From assembly GCA_910587225.1 (NCBI GenBank), contig CAJULT010000017.1, forward strand, positions 1-13,247: a DNA stretch of 13,247 bases, read 5' to 3'. Below are positions 13,229 through 13,247 of this stretch, in pieces. The DNA is from an uncultured Christensenellaceae bacterium. Lineage in GTDB: Bacteria; Bacillota; Clostridia; Christensenellales; UBA1242. The translations under genes were made by a program, and so were the position numbers. Numbering within the stretch: position 1 is the stretch's first letter; each line of letters opens with the position of its first letter. A model generated the notes under the pieces. It saw only the letters and a program-made list of their open reading frames with translations. It made no database searches and had not been told where the DNA came from.

Positions 13229-13247
13229 ATGTCAGTAATTTCAATGA
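13229..13247 (+). CDS. rpsB: 30S ribosomal protein S2, 3' partial (first six codons)
   Basis: Only ATG TCA GTA ATT TCA ATG is present, reading MSVISM before the window ends. This matches the well-known beginning of ribosomal protein S2 in Firmicutes (MxVISMKQLLEAGVHFGHQ). An excellent ribosome site, AAAAAGGAGG (13209-13218), lies 10 bases ahead. The long structured leader and own promoter also suit a ribosomal protein gene. Six residues are little evidence, so the call rests on the N-terminal signature plus context; the next bases outside the window would settle it. Confidence 0.72.

Noticed and set aside
49..13247. CRISPR array, insertion sequence, tRNA or toxin-antitoxin system
   Set aside because: No repeated spacer pattern, transposase-like protein, cloverleaf with CCA end or paired small toxin/antitoxin genes were seen.

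Overview
The window is a stretch of low-GC, Gram-positive-type housekeeping DNA. The standard genetic code fits: TAA, TAG and TGA all end genes. Shine-Dalgarno sites are strong (AGGAGG type), promoters look sigma-A-like, and short intrinsic terminators are frequent. The gene order around polA, ruvX, a DUF1292 gene, a YtxC-like gene, thrS, yajC, secD-secF and rpsB points to a Clostridia-like Firmicute, probably from a metagenome or draft assembly. I infer this from gene content; no 16S or species marker is present. The first 48 bases are not biological: they match the Illumina P5/TruSeq universal adapter, so this is the raw end of an untrimmed contig.

Layout. 49-846: 5'-truncated member of the E2/chloramphenicol-acetyltransferase fold, lacking the catalytic His and carrying a lysine-rich tail. 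928-3717: a 99-residue membrane protein touching polA, whose product has a degraded proofreading domain. 3780-4660: ruvX and a DUF1292 gene under a strong promoter, closed by a terminator. 4786-4905: a 39-residue Lys-rich, Cys-containing mini-gene with its own terminator. 4951-5655 (minus): a lipoprotein with an InlB-like repeat, divergent from a ytxC-like gene (5803-6552). 6561-8558: a threonine T-box riboswitch and thrS lacking the TGS domain. 8607-9216: a 25-residue membrane peptide and yajC, followed by two terminators. 9368-9790: a TIGR04086-type membrane protein. 9804-12342: consensus promoter, structured leader and secD-secF, which overlap by 8 bases. 12401-12942 (minus): a NUDIX hydrolase gene broken at a C8 tract, in much AT-richer DNA. 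12943-13247: promoter and structured leader for rpsB, which begins at 13229 and runs off the end.

How they fit together. polA and ruvX serve DNA replication and repair. thrS is controlled by uncharged tRNA-Thr through its T-box. yajC, secD and secF encode the accessory complex of the Sec translocon, with two small membrane proteins (25 and 140 residues) nearby. rpsB begins a ribosomal transcription unit.

I see no defence system, CRISPR array, transposon, tRNA or rRNA. The points most worth a second look are the rpsB leader, the two very small Lys-rich ORFs starting MFG, the 25-codon ORF before yajC, the Asp-to-Asn change in SecF, and the homopolymer-broken NUDIX gene.
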